Source: Fomes fomentarius (Eukaryota > Basidiomycota > Agaricomycetes > Polyporales > Polyporaceae). From it: 64,000 nt of DNA. The notes under the pieces were generated by a model. That model worked only from the letters and a program-made list of their open reading frames with translations. It did not search any database and was not told where the DNA came from. The DNA lies in contig JABYQN010000012.1 of NCBI GenBank assembly GCA_022606135.1, positions 310,001 to 374,000 of the forward strand, in the 5' to 3' direction. Positions 1 to 12,400 of this stretch are shown one piece after another (position 1 is the stretch's first letter; the number at the start of each line of letters is the position of its first letter). Both the position numbers and the translations under genes were made by a program.

Positions 1-1350
1 CATATGCTCTCGGCCTACAAGCAACACCGGCTTATCGAACGCAGGGACAGGAACACTCCCCTAGTCGCTCCGTCATTACAGAGACATTAAATAGTGTACA
101 GATACTGTACCTCGAGATAGTTGTATTGATTTGCGTTGAAGTGGCCTTGATGAAGCCCGCCGCTTTTGACGCCAGCGAGTAATGTCGCCATTGGAAGATA
201 CTAGTCAAGGCTCAATCAGCGGTCGGTACCATGGCAAAGCAGAACACTCAACTTCGGGGTAAAGTGCCTGACGACTCGCAACAGCTGCAGTAGGTTCCAA
301 ATTATCCGATCCTGATGTTGCCAACAGATCGAGTAATCGACTGGAATCTTTCGACCCCTCCACGTAATTTCGCACTGTATCACCCGTCAATCCTGTAGAA
401 GACAGATTTAACACGTATGGAGCATACCGGATGCACAGCGAAGGCCGTCTTTCTCTGCTTTTTGGCGGTTGGCGACGTCATCGGTTAACAAGACTACGGC
501 TGGTAAAGGCGGCTTCAGCTGCCCACGGATTGGAGGACGGGCAAGCGACAGATGACTATTGTACCACGCCGTGGCCTTGCGGATACCTGTAGGCAATTCA
601 GCGGGCAACTCCGCATCCAACCCTCACAACTACGCCGTACCTCTGTCGTTGCGATCATTTGGTGATTCACCCTCTTCACGGATTACTGCGGTACTGCTAG
701 AATTCTACTATTGACAACCCTCAACCCTGAAGATTTACGACGCCACAACTTACGAATGATACTCATTGTAGAAAACCCAAATCTTCTTGTCGTCCGCTTT
801 CACCAAGGCCTTGAGACGGTTATACAGCGGAAGAGATCGATGTCTGACTTCTTCCACTACCGTCTGAAGGAGAATCATAGGTGGATCAAACAAGGGTGAT
901 TCCATCAAATCCATCTATACCAATTTCACATGAGCGATCAAGGTGAGGATATTCGGACTTGGGGCATTGGCGAGAGTGGGTATGTAAGGTATGGGAGGCC
1001 ATGCAGCGGAGCGTGAGAGTAGGGGAACACTGACCTGGGCAAGGAATATGTTCGTATCCGGGAGCACAAAGTGTCCATCCGGAAATGAAGGGTGCTTTAA
1101 TGATCCAGAGGATGGGAGGGCAGTATCCTGTTCACTCGCGCACAATTTGCAGCTATGAATGCCACACACGACATCATCACGAAGGTATCGTTCGCGAAGA
1201 ACTGCGGCAACCAATCCAGGTTAATCACGCGCATACAGTCACCATGTAGCACTCACCCTTGATTACTTTCCCCCTCGCCGTCTTCTTGAAGAACTTGCGC
1301 TGCGTGACTACTGCCTCCGTCCGGGAACGCTTGCGAATGGTTATCTCCAT
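1..1350 (-). CDS. dis3: Exosome ribonuclease Dis3/Rrp44, N-terminal part (runs off the left edge)
   Basis: Catalytic subunit of the RNA exosome (3'-5' exoribonuclease plus PIN endonuclease, nucleus and cytoplasm). Only the N-terminal part is present; the gene continues beyond base 1. Read on the minus strand, exon 1 gives MEITIRKRSRTE and KFFKKTARGKVIK. The next exon carries LRERYLRDDVVCGIHSCKLC, the N-terminal Cys-rich region, and PDTNIFLAQ with the first PIN-domain aspartate. Then follow ILLQTVVEEVRHRSLPLYNR, IRKATAWYNSHLS, VLLTDDVANRQKAEKDG (a PIN acidic motif) and RNYVEGSKDSSRLLDLLA. After these come YLPMATLLAGVKSGG and, near base 1, PAFDKPVLLVGR. At least five short introns separate these blocks. 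The start at 1350 is chosen because it is the first ATG in frame with the conserved block; an upstream mini-exon is possible. I see no breaks. Family assignment rests on recognised protein blocks. Confidence 0.9.
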
Positions 1351-1812
1351 CTTTTGTGCGCACCTCGATGAGTGTTGCAGAACTGAACACAGGAAACGAT
1401 GGAGAGCCAAGTGTCCGTCGCCGGACCGGAGCGTAGTATTTTGCGATATATGATCGGAGACTCAACTGTAGGCGTTCTGTTTTACTCTCCGAAGGTCGGA
1501 GTCACAGCCGAGCTAAAGAGTTGATTTACCAGGTGACCGTTGAGTGAATGACTCCGATCCATGTTATCATCTCTTCCACTTTGTTCAGTCGTATACCTTG
1601 TTGGAATGTCGCAAGTATGACGCTTCAGCAAGTCCCAGGTGCAGGACCCTGACAATCCTAAAGCGCACTCGTGGTGCTCGGTAGGCTGACAGCAACGGTG
1701 TCGTACAGATATCAAGCTTCAAAGCTGTATTTGAACCTTCATACGTCTGACATCTGATCAGCGCGCTCGGCTGACCAGCATGGTAACGCACGTTCGCGTG
1801 CCAGCGTGGAAG

Positions 1813-1818
1813 TATAAA
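1813..1818 (+). promoter_or_regulatory. TATA box of the acid phosphatase gene
   Basis: TATAAA lies 42 bases upstream of the chosen ATG at 1860, followed by a pyrimidine-rich leader. An ATG at 1818-1820 overlaps the box and would extend the same reading frame. It is less likely as the start because it lies inside the TATA element and would put a non-hydrophobic stretch before the signal peptide. Confidence 0.5.
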
Positions 1819-1859
1819 TGCAACTTCAACTACCACATTTCATTTTCATCTCGTCCACC

Positions 1860-3777
1860 ATGCAGGTCTATCTGTCGTGGCTTGTGCGACTCCCGGTCCT
1901 ATGTCATCTGGCGTTACTAGCCGTGGGCGACTCCAACTCAAGACTTATTGTCCTCTGCCGGAGGGGTTTACGACTCTTCCACCACGCCGTCACACCTCGC
2001 TTGGGACACATACAACTACTGTAACGCGCCTCATGTGAACGCAGAGCATTACTTCAAGCCGACCAGTGTGCCGCACGCGAAGCTCGTCTATATGACCGCA
2101 GTCATTCGTCACCACAAGGTACGTACAACGGAAATTGACTTGCAAGCGCTCTCGCTGATAGGAGGGCCTCCGTGCACCGATAGCGAACTCCAGACAATCT
2201 GTACCCGCAGGAGAATGAGCTAAACGCTATGCCATGGGACTGTGCCGACTTCGCACAGTTCAGTTACGGCGACGAGGGATCGGCCCACGTTTTTCATCAA
2301 ACGACGAGCCCCTCATGGCACCCGTTCCTCTCTCAAATTTGGAACGGCACCTGTGACGAGGGCCAGCTCACCAAGGGCGGGCTCCATGACGCCATACTCC
2401 ATGGCAAGGTCCGCTTCTCCTGCTCCTGTTCATGAAGGCCTTCGGATCCCATTTCCCAGCTAAAAATTGCCCCCGCAGGACTTTTGGTCCGTATATAGTC
2501 AGAAGCTCGGCTTCCTCACCTCCGTAACAGAGAAGGACATATTTATACGGACGTCGACCGAGACGAGGACGTTCCAGGTCGCCGGCGGTCTTGTCGTCGG
2601 GATGGATCCGGCCAGAGCGGGCAAGCCGTTCCCCGTGACGACCCAACCTTCCCCGGTGAGTAGAGTTATTCTCGGAATGGGCCGATGTTCCCCAAACACC
2701 GATGTGCTTTGTGCGCATAATGGTCACCTGCTGGTACTGGACGTAGACCCCGACGGCCACTATACAAGTTCCGTTTGATACTCGACTTCGAGACGTCTAT
2801 AGCCTCCGGTACAGTTCATCTCGTATACTGATCATCCCCACCGTAGATTGATTCCATCCCGCCGAGCTATTCTTGCCCTAAAGCGAACTCGATCCGCGAT
2901 GCCTACCAATTGGTGCCTGCTTGGACGGCTCACCTCGAACAAAACGCAGATTTGAAGGCCAGACTTGATGCGACTCTCGGGACCGCAGGCCGGGCCGACT
3001 GGGCGTCGTGGTGTAAGTGAACTCTGACGCTCGAAGTCGCAGCGTTGAATACACGCTGACATGGTCGTATCGCAGACGATCACTTCTTCGACACATTCAC
3101 CTCCAGGACATGCCACGGCCATCCACTCCCATGCAACTCAACGGGAGGGTGCGTTTCAGAGGCTGATGCCGTCAAAGTCTTCGCAATCGGCGACTTTGAA
3201 TATAAGTGGGTATTGTGCATTCTTCAGGAACCAATCTTCACCTTTCGCTCTGCCGCGAGCGCAGCTATATTTGGAACACCGCAGTCAATGCAACGGCATA
3301 CACGCAGCTGACGTTCGGTATGCCGCTCTCTCGCCGTTCTATTACCCACGTAGCGATGGGCCATTGATTCCCCTGAACTCTGCTGCAGGCGTGTTCATGC
3401 AAGAGCTCGCTATGAACTTCAAGTTGTTCCGATCTGGCGGTGAACTGTACAAGCTGCGGTTCTTTGTAGGACATGACGGGACAATGATCCGTCTTGCATC
3501 GCTCTTGGGATTGGGTAAGATCGCCCCCTTGCGCTGGCCGGCGCTCGGATCGGAAATAATTATGGAGGTGAGGACGGGTTTGTCACAGCTTGAGGTTCTA
3601 GGAGCTCATTACCGTCTTTTGTAGGTCTGGGAAACACAGCGCAATGAGCACTTTGTGCGCGTCATTCATGAAGGCACGCCTGTGCGCGAGTTCGAGTGGG
3701 TTCCCTTGGACACCTTCATCAGCTCGCTCGAGGCCCAGGTTCCAGAGAAGATATTTGAGCAGTGCATGAGTAACTGA
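1860..3777 (+). CDS. Secreted histidine acid phosphatase (phosphoglycerate-mutase-like), with a one-base frameshift near the N-terminus
   Basis: Hydrolyses phosphomonoesters outside the cell by the two-step histidine mechanism (family knowledge). A signal peptide (MQVYLSWLVRLPVLCHLALL) opens the frame. The body contains YNYCNAPHVNAEHY, the catalytic RHH-K-RTP motif split by an intron at 2119-2183, and PMPWDC with SAHVFHQTTSPSWHPF. It continues through GTCDEGQLTKGGLHDA, PPSYSCPKA, YIWNTAVNATAYTQLTF and FFVGHDGTMIRLASLLGLG, which holds the conserved HD proton donor. It ends in EKIFEQCMSN and a TGA at 3775-3777. Six or more introns are implied; the one at about 2655-2843 is long and its limits are uncertain. 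Odd point: the signal peptide is in one frame and LLSSAGGVYDSSTTP in the next. One surplus G in GTGGGCGAC at 1922-1930 would reconcile them. A 55-base intron at 1866-1920 would also restore the frame but would remove the signal peptide. Confidence 0.85.
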
Positions 3778-4137
3778 CGGTCTGGCGAACGCTGCTTTCC
3801 ATGATGTCGTCTAGTCTACTACCGAATGAACATATAAATGGTACCGGCAGTGCCACTCACATCGCACATTGGGAGCTGTGTTTGCTGTTATCGCATGCGG
3901 TTTGCTACCCCGTCATGCTGCGCAACGTGTATAGTTATGCAATCAAAGTCAAGGTTGGATGCGTGACCAAAGAAGACCTGTGTACACGAGCGCTTACTGC
4001 GACTTGTCATGGGCGTTTACGCGGACGCGGGGGGGTGCAGCTGAGTGCGTTCTTGACGGTGGCGAACCCCACTGGAGTTTTGCTTCCTTACCAGTCACCA
4101 CCATCTCCTGCGCTCTGACACGGGCTCCGAAGCCTCG
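3778..4137. other. Intergenic, no gene seen
   Basis: About 360 bases between the phosphatase stop and the EMC1 start, both genes on the plus strand. It must hold the phosphatase 3' end and the EMC1 promoter. I see no clear TATA box and no conserved coding stretch. Confidence 0.6.
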
Positions 4138-7100
4138 ATGAGGCTGTTAGCTCTCTCACTTTTGACTGTATGCGCTCAGGCTCTACACTCATATGAGGCC
4201 GGTGTAACGGACTGGCACAAGTCTCTTGCTGGCGTCCCACTTGCCCACCTTGACTCGACCGCGCCGAGGTTTCACAGGAGGAAGTACGAGGATGGGAGCT
4301 CGAACAGCGTGGTCCTGACGGCTACTCAAAGTAACGTACTGGCCGCGCTTCACTCTGCGAATGGCACTCTGGGTGAGTAGGAGCGTCTTGTACGTTTGCC
4401 TGTACGCTCAGAAAGGACCTCCGTCAAGTACAGCATGGCGATATCTCTTTGAAGACAATGACCACGTTGTAGGCTTCCAAAAAGACACAGATCGTGAGTC
4501 CCTTAATTCAAGTTTATCTTGCATTTAGTAGGGAGCATGTGCAGTCCAGCGGCTGGCGCGACTGATCAATTACACACGCTGGCGAACGGGGTGGTGCGAC
4601 AAGGAAGCGATATTGAAGAGGGAGGGAGACAGGACTTTGAGGTGGCATGGATGTGACTGAAGTCATCATTCTATGCCCGTCCAGGCCTCAGACCTTACCT
4701 CAGATTCCTCTTAGTCCGGTCTGCCGTTCCCTGCCTTTCCTTCGGGCCGTGCACAGATGCCGACCTACAATCGCTGGCGTCGAGACTAGTTGTTGGAATG
4801 TGCATTGGGGCAGCGTCGCGGTCGACATCGGAGCCGAACGGCTATCTACAGAATATAACCCTCGAGGGTGCAGCTTAGAACCCTTCGGTGTCTTCATGTC
4901 CGTCGCGGAATTTGCAACGTGGCAGCGGAGAATGGTTTCTTTTTCTGCTTCCGCTCCCACCTGTCTTGCATGTTTGGTGATGTGCATTCTTATCTCGCGG
5001 CTAACCTTATCTCTGGCCCCACCATAGTTGTCGCAACCCTCTCTGGTACTGGCGGCGCTCACTTCCGCTTGCTGGACTCGTCTTCTGGACATCTAATCTT
5101 GGAGCAGCGACTGCACGATCCACAAGGGGGACGTCTGCAGGAGCCGCAGTCTCTAGGAGTTTCGATCGCTTTCTCAGACGAAGAGAAGGGCGGCGATGTC
5201 TACGTATTGACCAATGGCCATGTACTTCGTCGCATTGACCGCCATACCGGCGAAGTGCGGTGGGGGTGGACCGCTCCGGACCAGACGTAAGATCATTCCT
5301 ACACCCGAGATTCGGGGACATCGCTAATGCTGCAAACCCAGTTCTCTTGTAGTCTATTCGAAGATTTGCGTAACGCCGTCAACGGTTTATCTCCTCGGCC
5401 TTTCAAAATCGGTAGCCTCGTACACGTTGCACATTACGTCCCTCAGCACGCAGAACGGTGGACTGATCAAGTCTGGCGACTATCCTTCCAGTATCACCAC
5501 CGGTCCCTCCCAGGTACTGATCCTCGACGACGTCAGAGCTGCTGAAAGGGCCCCTCGAATTGTTTGGTTGGAGGAGGGCGTGATCAAGTCTTTCCCACTC
5601 ACGCCGGACCTAAAAACAAAGTTGACCGTGCTCAAAGGAACGATCTATCAGAAGTTAGAAGACGTCGGACTCTCCGAGTACGGCCAGTTCGTTGCTATCA
5701 CAGATGATGGTTCTGGGCGAGTAATTAAACTCAGTTCCGAGGGTCTGAAGGTAACCTGGGAGTATTCCGACTCTGTGAGTTGAAGCTACTTCGTGGGCAG
5801 TCGGATTGTTAACGTATGCACATAGGCCACTTCGCCCCAGCGCAGCCCTTCAATCTACTCCGGTGGTCTCGACCACGACGGCTCCCCATATGTTGCGCGC
5901 GTGTTCTGGTCGCATTCTTTGGGGGTGAGCTCTGCCACTGATGCCCGAGATTATCATGTTCACGATCTCCTAGCAAGCATCTGCGCATGTACTCGCACCC
6001 CACCTCGCCGACGGCAAGGGTCTCGTCACGGGATATACCTTCCCATTCAAGACGGCAGAGCACGGCATCATAACCCACGTATGCTATCTGTCGTCTGCTT
6101 GCTGGCAAAGTCCTGATTTCTCCCAGGTCGCTTTAGAAACTGCCAACCCGGAGCCGTACAGGGTGCTCGCTCGGCTCGTGGTTACTACAAGTACTGGCGC
6201 TGTCCAGTTATGGCAGCAGGATCAACTGCAATGGACTCGCGAAGAAGGTCTTGCCGATATTTGTGTCGCCGAACTGGTCGAGCTTCCTGAGCGGAAGCTC
6301 GCTTCTCACGTTGACATTGAGGGGGAGGCGTTTGGTGCACGTGTCGCAAGGCAGCTTCTCGATGCACAGGTACGCAAAAGAAGCATCCTGATGGAGATTG
6401 GAAGGTGGCTGAGATCTCGCTTCTACCAGGACTTCCCTCAATACGCCGTTAACTTCGTACGCCGCTTTGTAACCGGCTCGTATGCGTCTGTCAGCGCTTC
6501 TGTTGCGCCGCCAGCCAATGCCTCGGAGCCCTTGTCTCGCGATGCATTTGGCTTCCGGAAGGTCATCGTGGCCGCGACGTCTCACGGCAAACTCTATGGT
6601 ATTGACTCAGCCAACGGCGAAATCCTGTGGAACCGCGTCTTCGGGTTGGGATGGGCTGCGCAAGTTGGTGGCCAGATCATCCCCGCAAAGATGTTCGTCA
6701 CGCGGACGGTGAATGACGGGGACACGCCCCAGATCGTGTTGGTGACTCAGAGGAAGGCAAACAATGTAAGCAGACGTCCGTTCCTGGTCCGCACATCGCT
6801 CACAATTTTTAGGGTCTTGTTGATACGGTTCTCTTCCACGTGGACGCTCTGACCGGCGAGGATGCGAGAGAGAAATCGCCCAGCAACGACGTCCTACAGG
6901 GCGAAGACATTGTCTCTGGTCCCCTAGTTGAAGCCTTTTTGTTGCGGACCGTTTCTGGACGGATCGTTGTAGCTCTCGACGAGTTCCTTCAGGTGCACCT
7001 TTATCCCAACAACGATCCCGCCAGGCATGCGTTTGAGAAGGCGCTCCCATCGATTCGCATTCCTCTGAAGTCCGGACCGCCAGGACAGCGCCGGTTGACT

Positions 7101-8258
7101 GGCCATCAGATTCCCTCCCAAGTGGAGTTCACTGGCAAGCATATCGCGTACCCAACGTGGTCACTCCCGTTCCCGCCTGGCGAGGACATCCGCTCGGTCT
7201 TCGTGCGCCCTACGGATCCCGTCGCTTCTCTTGGAAAGGTGCTCGGTAATCGCACGACTTTGTACAAGTACCTCAACCCGAACCTCGTTGCAGTAGTTAC
7301 TGGCCCGCCGTCGACAGCGCCGGCGTCTGACAAGGCGACGTGTGCGGTATACCTCATCGATGGTGCGAAGGGCACCATCGTTTACCACTCCATCCTTCCG
7401 TCTGTCCTGGGCGAGTGCGATGTAAAGGCTACCCTTGTCGAGAACTGGCTCGTCTACCATTACTATGATGGTGAGGTCGCTCCGAACCAGGCGAAGAGTT
7501 ATCGGGTTATATCTGTGGAGTTCTACGAGGGCTACGGGATCGATGACAAGCGTCAGAGGTGCGCATCACTATCTTGGCACCCGTAGATCCTGGCTGACAT
7601 GCGATCTAGTTCGGACTTGTCGTCGCTGTCGAACGACACAACAGCCGTGAGTATCTTCGAGCAAGGGTACGTCTTCCCTCGTGGGATCCGTACCCTATCA
7701 CCCACGTCGACAAGCTATGGCATATCGATTAAGGACATCATCGGTGAGTCCTGAACACTTGTAGTAACTCCTGAGCCCTCCTGACGTTGCATGTAGTTGC
7801 GAATGAGAACGACCAGATTCAATCCTTCCCTCGTCGTCTACTTGACTCAAGACGACCAAAACGCAAGCCAACAGCAGAGGAGGCGGAAGAGTGGCTGATT
7901 CAGTATGATCCCGTGCTCCCTTACGACCCGAAGCGCATCTTGTCCCACAACTATCAGGTACGCTTCCCCTAATATTCGACTCTCCACATACTACGCATAC
8001 TGAGTGTATTGCTATTAGGTGGCGAAGACGCGCAAAATCATCACCTCCCCCGCGCTGCTTGAGTCTACGTCGCTTGTCTTCGCGTACGGGCTCGACCTGT
8101 TCTTCACGCGTGTCGCACCGTCGAATACGTTCGACGTCCTCAGCGAGAGCTTCAACAAGGTTCAGCTCGTCATCACGATTGCGGGCCTTGCGTTCGCGAT
8201 CGTCGTAGTCAGGCCGATCGTGGCGAGGAAGCGCCTGCGGGAGCGATGGTACGACTAG
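4138..8258 (+). CDS. emc1: ER membrane protein complex subunit 1 (EMC1)
   Basis: Largest subunit of the ER membrane complex, a transmembrane-helix insertase in the endoplasmic reticulum (family knowledge). The start MRLLALSLLTVCAQALHSYE is a signal peptide, followed by VTDWHKSLAGVP, typical of the EMC1 N-terminus. Lumenal beta-propeller blocks include LTATQSNVLAALHSANGTLG, RLHDPQGGRLQEPQSLGVSI and VYVLTNGHVLRRIDRHTGEV. The C-terminal EMC1 domain includes FVRRFVTGSYASVS, VIVAATSHGKLYGIDSANGE and SYGISIKDIIVANENDQI. It ends with LESTSLVFAYGLDLFFTRVA, a single membrane helix (VQLVITIAGLAFAIVVV) and a short basic tail. Introns are short except one of about 530 bases (about 4495-5027). No break is needed to read the gene through. 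Confidence 0.93.
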
Positions 8259-10372
8259 TCCCTACCCAGTCTCTAGAGCTCGTTGCTGTCTTTGCGATTT
8301 GCTGTCGTGTACCCTATATATAATACGGGTGTATACTACTCGGCGTGTGGTATGCTGAACACCCTTGCGGCTGAGATCCTGGTTGTGGACGTTCCCCTTG
8401 ACTCCACGCACTCAGCGGCTCTTCATTAGGATCAGATGCTGCAATCGCAACTGAGTAAGTGCGGGAATAGTACTGCATTCCGGAGCGTTGAACCAGGATC
8501 GTACCGAGGCCGCATCTAGAAGTGCGTTATTGGTCATGGAGTAGACATCTGGTGAGCCGCATTCTCTATAATCATTCGTACCCGATTGGACTGACCTTTG
8601 CACACGGTCGGGTACCTTGCTCGTTGTTTACCTCCAGAGATAATCAGCGAAGACGGATACGGCACAGCTGGACTGCGATGACCGATGCTCGCCTCCGCCA
8701 CGGTATCTTTTAAGTCTACCCAAGTTGGCACATATATACCAATGAACCGGACCGACAGAGATGGGATGTTCAACCGGTCATTCGGTGCAATCCCATGGAG
8801 ACTCTAGTGCTACCGATGGTTGATTCCGTTGTGGTGGTACTGAATGTCTCGCTTATCAAGTAGTACGTCGTTCCTTCTCAATTATGTACTTCGGTCGGGG
8901 CTGATTAATCCCATTTAGAACGCTCTGTAATATTCTAGCTGCAGGTGCTGGTAATCGATGGCTGATGTGGTATAAATGGCAATGAGAGTACTAGTCTGGT
9001 ATTCAAAGTCGCCAGAGCGAGTTAGTCCTCCTCCGACAGGCTGGAACGGCATTTACGGCGTACGCACTAGTATAGCCATACACATGCTCCTTTCCCAAGC
9101 ACGCACCGCTCGGGTGAGGGACCTGTAGGAATGGTGGAACTTGTGAATTACGGCCTGCCAGTGATCGGTTTACTGCAGGTATTCTAGAGCCCCCGTAGAG
9201 CCCGAAGTCTCGTCATCCGGCTGTCTACAATACATCACACACGGACGTTCCCTGAGCAGCTTGTCCGTGATTGGCTGATACGAAACGGTGGTACGCTGCT
9301 GCCTTCGCATTACATGTGACGTACTGGGGGGCATGTACGACTGCCGTACGCAACGTAATCTATTGTATACTTGTATCCGTTCCAATCGGAGAAGCTTCTC
9401 AGAGCGGTACCTTAGACCAGTTGGGGCGGCGAGTCGAGGTCTCGTCTCGTCCCCCCACCGCGTGCTCCTGGAGTCCTGATTGACTCCAATTAACCATGCG
9501 CCTTCCCATTCCCCAGCTATGCATGGTGCTGTAGACGTTGACATCCGGATGTTTGTGCTACGCAACAAGCTCTACGTAGTCAAAAGCATTATCAAGTAAG
9601 TAACAGCTCGGTGTGTGACAACTTGAAGGACGACGACTTGAGTAGAACACAAGAAGAGCCCGTCACTCGAATCCGTGTCCGCGTCCTTCCCCACAATCTG
9701 TGGGACGTTCCGGGAGGCGGAGTGAGCTAACTGACCAGGATCTAAGTTGTGTCAGGATGGGGACTAGGAGGAAGAGGTGGTGGGGGTGGAACACGTCGCA
9801 GTGAGTGCTTTTGCTTTGATGATTTGGGCTGAGTGTGGATGGATATGCATAGTGTGCCAGTCATGCCGATGCGGGTATGGTTGCTGAACGACTTTGGACA
9901 GATTTTTGTTTTTTTTGGGGGGGGGGGGGGTGGAAACACTGCGAACCAGGATGCCATGGCTTGGGATCAGCCTCTGAACGAACCACGCAGACAGTGACGT
10001 CTGGCAGTACATACTTTGACCATGGCAGAGAGTTCTAACATTCATATTCAATTGGCTAGACTTAACACATTGCGTCACAGTAACGCCCCTTCATCGTGAC
10101 GCCACATTACTGTGACGCCATGTGTGACTAGGAATTGCTATTCCGACATCACAGCCAGCCACGTTCAAGTTATTCCTCGAGCTCGCTCTCTTCTGCCATT
10201 CAAAACCAGCCAAGTTCCGAGCTCGTTCTCTATCATCTGCTGTAGCTTTTCACATTGTTCAAGGTGCACTTCAAGCACTGAGCGCAACAACGTGACCCAG
10301 TGAGCGGCTGATCCATCGGCGACTCGGACTCCCAACTACTATAGACACACCTCCATAATCTCCGCGTGAGCA
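8259..10372. other. Long intergenic region, no gene seen
   Basis: About 2.1 kb between EMC1 and the amidase. Short open stretches on both strands lack family motifs, codon bias or intron-linked partners. The only distinct feature is the T8-G14 run near 9909-9930. A TATATATAA at about 8315 lies just after the EMC1 stop and is more likely part of its 3' region than a promoter. Confidence 0.5.
9917..9930. repeat. Mononucleotide run G14, preceded by T8
   Basis: Fourteen consecutive G follow eight T at 9909-9916. This is a simple-sequence tract in non-coding DNA; its length is likely to vary between strains and reads. Confidence 0.95.
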
Positions 10373-12400
10373 ATGATCACGTACAGTAATACTCCTATCC
10401 TTTCTATCCTTTGGTCCGTGCTCCTATATTCCAGAATATTTGCACTCCAAGCCTTGGCCGTGTACTCCAACAAGTCACAAAATGTTCTCTCGCCCGACCC
10501 GTTACCCAATCCGTATCCCTTCCATTTCCCGCGCCAAAGAGATGCAAATTCGACAATGCTATTTCCCATGGAGCATTGTGGCGATGTCGTGCTAGAAGAG
10601 GCTTCCATTGACCAGCTACAGGACGCCATGGTCAACGGCAAGCTAAATGCTGTGAAGCTGGCCAGCTGTTGCCTCCGGCGCGTTTTTCAGGTCGGTGAAT
10701 ACATCAAGTACGTTTCAGGTGATCTATATCGTCTTCCCGGTATTTGCACACCGTGAGCCTTACTGACATCACCCCCCACAGCTCCGTCTTAGAGCTCAAT
10801 CCAGACTTGTTTGACATCGCTACCGCATTGGATGCTGAACGAGCTTCTGGCCATGTCCGTGGTCCACTGCACGGCATCCCTTTTCTTGTCAAGGACAACA
10901 TCGCATCCAAGGACAAAATGGAGACTACTGCAGGATCATGGGCTCTCCTCGGCTCCGTTGTGCCACGCGATGCATTTGTAGTCGCACGCCTGAGGGAAGC
11001 TGGCGCAGTGCTGTTCGGCAAAGCTACGTTGAGCGAGTGGGCAGATATGCGAAGTACGTCATCTACGCCCGATATTGTGGTACCTGCTAACTTGCAGATT
11101 ACAGGCAACAACTATAGCGAAGGTTACTCTGGACGGGGAGGCCAAGCCCGGAACCCCTACAATCTCACCGTGAACCCTGGTGGTAGCAGCACTGGCAGTG
11201 CGACGGCCGTTTCTGCCAACATCGTGCCGTTCGCGCTTGGTACCGAAACCGATGGAAGTGGTGAGTCTCGAAAGATTGAGGATTAGCATATCCCACTGAC
11301 GGTTTGTCTACCAGTCATCAACCCGGCAGAAAGGAACGCTATCGTAGGAATCAAGCCGTCAGTAGGTTTGACTTCGCGGGCTGGGTATGTCACATGAGAA
11401 TACTCTTTAGTATATCACGAAAACTAACATCCACCGGTAGTACTATTCCGGAGAGCGAGCACCAGGACACGATAGGCACGTTCGGAAAGACGGTAAAAGA
11501 TGCGGTCTATGCCTTGGACGCTATATACGGCATCGATCCGAGGGACAACTACACCTTTGCGCAGGAGGGCAAGACTCCAGTCGGGGATACGCACAATTTC
11601 TGACTACCAAGGACGCACTCAAAGACGCCACCTTCGGCCTCCCCTGGGCTAGCTTCTGGCAATACGCGGACCCCGAGCAGCAAACAGTCCTCCTGTCCAT
11701 CCTCGACATCATTCGCGCTGCGGGTGCGACCATCATCAACGGCACAGAGCTGCCCAATCGCGCAGAGCTCGTCAGCCCGGACGGTTGGGACTGGGACTAC
11801 GGCAGCAAGCGCGGGCGGGCGAACGAATCCGAGTACACGGTCGTGAAGGTCGACTTCTACAACGGCATCAATCGGTACCTCGCCGAGCTCGAGAACACGC
11901 ACATCCGCTCGCTCGAGGACATCGTCGCGTACAACTACGCCAACGACGGCACCGAGGGTGGACACCCGTGGCCACGCGGCATCCCCGCCTTCTACTCGGG
12001 GCAGGACGGGTTCCTCACATCGCTCGAGACGAAGGGGATCATGGACGAGACGTACTTCCAAGCGCTGGCGTTCTGCCAGAACTCGAGCCGCGAGGGCATC
12101 GATGCGGCGCTCGCAAATCATGGGATGCCGCTCGATGCGCTGCTCGTGCCCCCCGACGTCGGCCAGTCGTACCAGATCGCGGCGCAGGCGGGGTATCCGG
12201 TGATCACGGTGCCTGCTGGGACGAGTTCCGAGTCTGGGATGCCGTTTGGCCTTGCACTGATGTCGACGGCGTGGGCCGAGGCGGAGTTGGTCAAGTGGGC
12301 GAGTGCGATCGAGGATGCGCAATGGGCCGCGGGCACCCCATACAAGCGGACATTACCAAGGTGGCTGGGATACCTGGAGAGGAATATCCCAGTGCTGTAG
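10373..12400 (+). CDS. Secreted amidase-signature hydrolase, with a one-base frameshift near 11582
   Basis: Member of the amidase signature family (Ser-cisSer-Lys triad, hydrolysis of carboxamides); the substrate is unknown. The N-terminus has a hydrophobic leader (SILWSVLLYSRIFALQALAV), suggesting secretion. Catalytic Lys is in HGIPFLVKDNI (about 10870-10905). The nucleophile region is NPGGSSTGSATAVSA followed by LGTETDGS. Later blocks are NAIVGIKPSVGLTSR, TIGTFGKTVKDAVYALDAIY, GLPWASFW, YAGYPVITVPAG-like QAGYPVITVPAGTSS and the C-terminal LPRWLGYLERNIPVL. About four short introns are implied. The frame changes between DNYTFAQEGKTPVG and YAQFLTTKDALKD. One G missing from the GGGG at 11582-11585 explains it, because family members read a second glycine there. 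So it is either a recent pseudogene or a consensus error; the rest is well preserved. Confidence 0.85.

Noticed and set aside
11549..12322. Minus-strand open frame of 257 codons opposite the amidase
   Set aside because: Arg/His-rich translation with no motif; shadow of the amidase coding strand.
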